A stretch of DNA of 64,000 nucleotides from CAYZJV01 sp049310885 (lineage in GTDB: Bacteria; Spirochaetota; Spirochaetia; Sphaerochaetales; Sphaerochaetaceae). This document shows positions 61,810 to 64,000 of the stretch, one piece after another. The position numbers and the translations under genes were made by a program. The stretch spans positions 248,001 to 312,000 of the forward strand of contig NZ_JBMDYO010000001.1 of NCBI RefSeq assembly GCF_049310885.1, given 5' to 3'. Below the pieces are notes generated by a model that saw only the letters and a list, made by a program, of their open reading frames with translations, did not search any database and was not told where the DNA came from. The first letter of the stretch is position 1, and each line of letters starts with the position of its first letter.

Positions 61810-62318
61810 GCATAGGGGGAAGATGGAAAGTAATCCGTTTCCTCTTTACCACACTGTTTCTTTTTGGTGTATGGTTGTTGTTCACCAGTAGTCTGGAACT
61901 CTACTCCGTCCTATTCGGATTCATGGGATCGGTAATAATAGGAGCATTGACTTATAATGTATTCATTGCCCAACATCAAGCCAATATCCGTTATATCCTC
62001 CCGAATCCACTCTCGCTTGTCATATTTGTAACCGTTCTCGTGTTCCAGCTCTATCAATCCAGTTTTATCATGTTGAAAGCTGTCTTTACCAAGAAGGCAA
62101 GTCCAAGGATCGTCCACTTCCGAACTCGTCTCAAGTCAGATTTAGCACGTATGACTCTGGCAAATTCCATTACCATGACCCCTGGCACCATAACGTTAGA
62201 TTTGAATGACGACCATCTTACGGTCCATTGGTTTTTCTGCGATACAAACCATGCAAAAGCTGCAGGAGAAGAGGTAAAGGGACGAATAGAAAAATTCATC
62301 GGGAATGTATGGCTATGA
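61806..62318 (+). CDS. mnhE: Multisubunit cation/proton antiporter subunit E
   Basis: 170 residues. Two or three N-terminal membrane segments, then the MnhE-type domain with SDLARMTLANSITMTPGTITLDL. Overlaps the EIIA stop by four bases. Part of the Mrp sodium-proton antiporter complex. Confidence 0.92.
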   Translation: MSIGGRWKVIRFLFTTLFLFGVWLLFTSSLELYSVLFGFMGSVIIGALTYNVFIAQHQANIRYILPNPLSLVIFVTVLVFQLYQSSFIMLKAVFTKKASPRIVHFRTRLKSDLARMTLANSITMTPGTITLDLNDDHLTVHWFFCDTNHAKAAGEEVKGRIEKFIGNVWL

Positions 62319-62590
62319 TGACTATCATGCTCACGTATATGCAATGGTTCTTTCTCATTTGTGCAATTGGATGCATATGTAGATTGGTCATAGGTCCTAC
62401 ATCGGCAGACCGCCTAGTCGCGTTGAACATCCTCTCTGGTGTCGCACTTGGATTCCTCGTGATTCGGGGAGTTGCTCAAGCGCGAGTTATTTATCTTGAT
62501 GTGGCCTTGGTGTACGATATTTTCGGTTTCCTTGGTTTCATGGCCATTGCCCGTTTTTTGAGGGATAAATTTTCCCAAGAGAAGGAGTAG
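62315..62590 (+). CDS. mnhF: Antiporter subunit F
   Basis: 91 residues from ATG 62315 (overlaps the mnhE stop). Three membrane segments with the family stretch RLVIGPTSADRLVALNILSG and DVALVYDIFGFLG. Confidence 0.92.
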   Translation: MMTIMLTYMQWFFLICAIGCICRLVIGPTSADRLVALNILSGVALGFLVIRGVAQARVIYLDVALVYDIFGFLGFMAIARFLRDKFSQEKE

Positions 62591-62591
62591 T

Positions 62592-62939
62592 ATGTATATG
62601 GCAATCAAGGAGTGGATAGCATTCGCAGCATTCTTGCTCGCTACAATCTTCGGTCTGGCTGGCCTGGTAGGATTATTTAGATTCCCAGATCCCTACTCCC
62701 GTATGCAATCGGGTAGTCTTTGCGGTACAACTGCGATATTCTCTTCATTCATTGGTGCGCTAGTGCTCTCTCCTCACTGGGCAATGACAGCAAGAATCGT
62801 GATAATCATGGTATTTTTCCTGATCAGCGCTCCAACCGGATCCTACATAGTAGCGAGATTCATATGGCAGTCGGGAACTTCAGAGTGGAGACCCCGGAAA
62901 CGACTTACCACACGGAGCAATTCGAAGGAGGTTGAATGA
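62592..62939 (+). CDS. mnhG: Antiporter subunit G
   Basis: 115 residues. Three membrane segments, with LVGLFRFPDPYSRMQSGSLCGTTA, the MnhG signature. ATG 62592 lies four bases after AAGGAG; ATG 62598 is an alternative. Confidence 0.92.
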   Translation: MYMAIKEWIAFAAFLLATIFGLAGLVGLFRFPDPYSRMQSGSLCGTTAIFSSFIGALVLSPHWAMTARIVIIMVFFLISAPTGSYIVARFIWQSGTSEWRPRKRLTTRSNSKEVE

Positions 62940-63175
62940 CAACACTCCTGCTAGTATTGATCATCGTTCTTGCAGTTTGCACCCTTACTATGAACGATCT
63001 ATTGCATGGTGTCATCGCAATGTCTGCGATAAGTCTCCTTTCGGCTATCATCTTCTATCTCATGCATGCACCCGATGTTGCCATCACTGAAGCAGCGGTT
63101 GGAGCTGGTGTCTCAACGGTAATCTTCGTTTGGGCTTTGCGCCATTCACAGAGGAGCGACCATGGCGAAAAGTGA
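62936..63175 (+). CDS. DUF4040/MbhD-like small subunit
   Basis: 79 residues, overlapping mnhG by four bases. HGVIAMSAISLLSAIIFYLM and DVAITEAAVGAGVSTVIFVWALR match the piece that in classical MnhA is its C-terminal part. As a separate gene it is typical of the Mbh/Mrp modules of archaea and some anaerobes. Confidence 0.88.
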   Translation: MTTLLLVLIIVLAVCTLTMNDLLHGVIAMSAISLLSAIIFYLMHAPDVAITEAAVGAGVSTVIFVWALRHSQRSDHGEK

Positions 63176-63935
63176 GAATAAAAGACATCTCTGGTCAAAT
63201 ATCGCAAGCTTCGTTGCTGTCCTTTTCATGGGTCTAGTCATGCTCCCAATTTTCCTCAGCGAATCACCTTGGCCTACCTTTGCTCGCGATTATCTCTCCG
63301 AATATGGCAGCTCCGAGAGTGGAGCTAGCAATCTGGTCAGTGCCATTTACCTAGGTTACCGTTTGTTCGATACCATGGGAGAGACAATCGTTCTCCTCGT
63401 TGCAGTACTGGGAACGATGAGTATCCTCTCTAGAATCGAGTCCCTTGTCGAGGCACCACATGATGATGAGAATTCAATCGGAACCATTTCAGCATTCTCC
63501 CTAGCTACCGAAAAACGTCGATCACATGCGATGCGTACCCACCTGCTTGAGGTAGTAACTGGAAAAATTGGACCTATCGTCCTCCTATTTGGATTTTATG
63601 TAATGCTCTATGGTCACATGTCCCCGGGAGGAGGTTTCCAGGGAGGCGTGATCGTAGCCTCTGGAATCGTATTCTTAGCTTTAGGAAACCAACAGGATGA
63701 TTCCTCACCGTTGTCTAGCTCGATCATGCTCAGTCGTATGGAGACTATAACCTTTCTCCTCTTGGTACTGGCTTCGTTCAGTGGACTATTAGTAGGTTCA
63801 GGCTTTTTCGGTAATCCCTTGGATGCGACACTCTACCCGGTCGGTTATATGATCTTTCTCAATGCGATTATTGGACTTAAAGTAGGCACAAGTATTGGTT
63901 TCATGTGCATAGCTATGATGGGAGGAGGTTCCTGA
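63162..63935 (+). CDS. mnhB: MbhE-MnhB fusion subunit
   Basis: 257 residues, overlapping the DUF4040 gene by 14 bases. Residues ~1-95 resemble MbhE (FMGLVMLPIFLSE ... NLVSAIYLGYRLFDTMGETIVLLVAVLG). Residues ~125-257 are MnhB (GFYVMLYGHMSPGGGFQGGVIVASGIVF). In classical Mrp operons the first part belongs to MnhA. Confidence 0.88.
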   Translation: MAKSENKRHLWSNIASFVAVLFMGLVMLPIFLSESPWPTFARDYLSEYGSSESGASNLVSAIYLGYRLFDTMGETIVLLVAVLGTMSILSRIESLVEAPHDDENSIGTISAFSLATEKRRSHAMRTHLLEVVTGKIGPIVLLFGFYVMLYGHMSPGGGFQGGVIVASGIVFLALGNQQDDSSPLSSSIMLSRMETITFLLLVLASFSGLLVGSGFFGNPLDATLYPVGYMIFLNAIIGLKVGTSIGFMCIAMMGGGS

Positions 63936-64000
63936 TGGTTGATCGTATGCTCCTACTCGTCCTCTTCATAATCGGTTTCTGGGGAATAGTCAGTAAACGG
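63935..64000 (+). CDS. mnhC: Antiporter subunit C (NuoK-like), cut by right edge
   Basis: The ATG shares its A with the mnhB stop (TGATG). The 22 visible residues are a short start and one hydrophobic helix (MLLLVLFIIGFWGIVSKR), as at the start of MnhC. Gene order E-F-G-DUF4040-B-C supports it. Confidence 0.65.
   Translation, partial: MVDRMLLLVLFIIGFWGIVSKR

Noticed and set aside
1..64000. CRISPR array, tRNA/rRNA genes, prophage or transposase
   Set aside because: No regularly spaced repeats, cloverleaf or rRNA-like stretches, integrase or transposase frames were seen on either strand.

Overview
The window looks like chromosomal DNA of a spirochaete, probably in or near the Sphaerochaeta/Spirochaeta group (inference, moderate confidence). 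Several binding-protein signal peptides end in a GAQE- or AGGE-type stretch typical of that group. An Omp85-type beta-barrel and several lipoproteins imply a two-membrane envelope, and the gene mix (TRAP and Fbp-type ABC transporters, arginine deiminase, beta-lysine osmolyte genes) fits. No rRNA, tRNA, CRISPR array, prophage or insertion sequence was found. One 100-N assembly gap lies at 38492-38591.

Layout. 1-9600: envelope and housekeeping genes (secreted polysaccharide deacetylase cut by the left edge, GGDEF/HD-GYP protein, AEC carrier, SDR, HAD phosphatase, exported MsrA, Omp85-like barrel, AhpD-like protein, a 28-residue membrane peptide). 9.9-13.5 kb: a TIGR00300 ornithine-cyclodeaminase-type enzyme facing arginine deiminase and a polyprenyl synthetase. 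13.5-16.9 kb: MscS channel, TetR regulator and a catalase with a palindrome in its promoter. 16.9-24.4 kb (minus): binding protein, permease, ATPase, a second permease fused to a PAS/LytS-type histidine kinase, and a LytTR response regulator. A 9-bp direct repeat with LytTR-site geometry lies upstream.

24.5-31.6 kb: PepF, then a minus-strand operon that reads as a peptide-modification (RiPP-like) or metalloid-thiol system: MarR regulator, ArsM-like methyltransferase, a 31-residue Cys-containing peptide, a stem-loop, a radical SAM/SPASM enzyme, a thioredoxin-thioredoxin reductase fusion, a DUF1847 protein and a 53-residue protein with a Cys-Cys pair. 31.4-36.7 kb: N-epsilon-acetyl-beta-lysine synthesis (ablA-ablB), inositol-phosphatase-like, SDR, flavodoxin and FMN-binding genes. 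36.9-39.6 kb: a repeat-bearing beta-helix surface lipoprotein interrupted by the gap. 39.6-49.8 kb: MFS carrier, NMT1/SsuA-type ABC operon, a lone cNMP-binding protein, NapH-like Fe-S membrane protein, aldehyde dehydrogenase, RRM protein, orphan PTS EIIC and a lipoprotein acetolactate decarboxylase.

50.3-54.8 kb: isocitrate dehydrogenase between two related intergenic elements, LysE exporter, and a translationally coupled pair consisting of a CarH-like B12 sensor and a GGDEF protein. 54.8-60.3 kb: TRAP transporter operon ending in mannose-6-phosphate isomerase, with a divergent GntR/LacI-type regulator and strong palindromes between them. 60.3-64 kb: flavodoxin, then a PII-like protein and a PTS-IIA(Ntr)-type protein leading into an Mrp/Mbh-type cation antiporter operon that leaves the right edge.

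The three most notable systems are the permease-kinase fusion with its own response regulator and probable target site, the peptide/radical-SAM/ArsM-like operon, and the B12-photoreceptor-like protein coupled to a GGDEF protein. Starts were chosen by visible Shine-Dalgarno spacing, so several are shorter than the longest possible frame.
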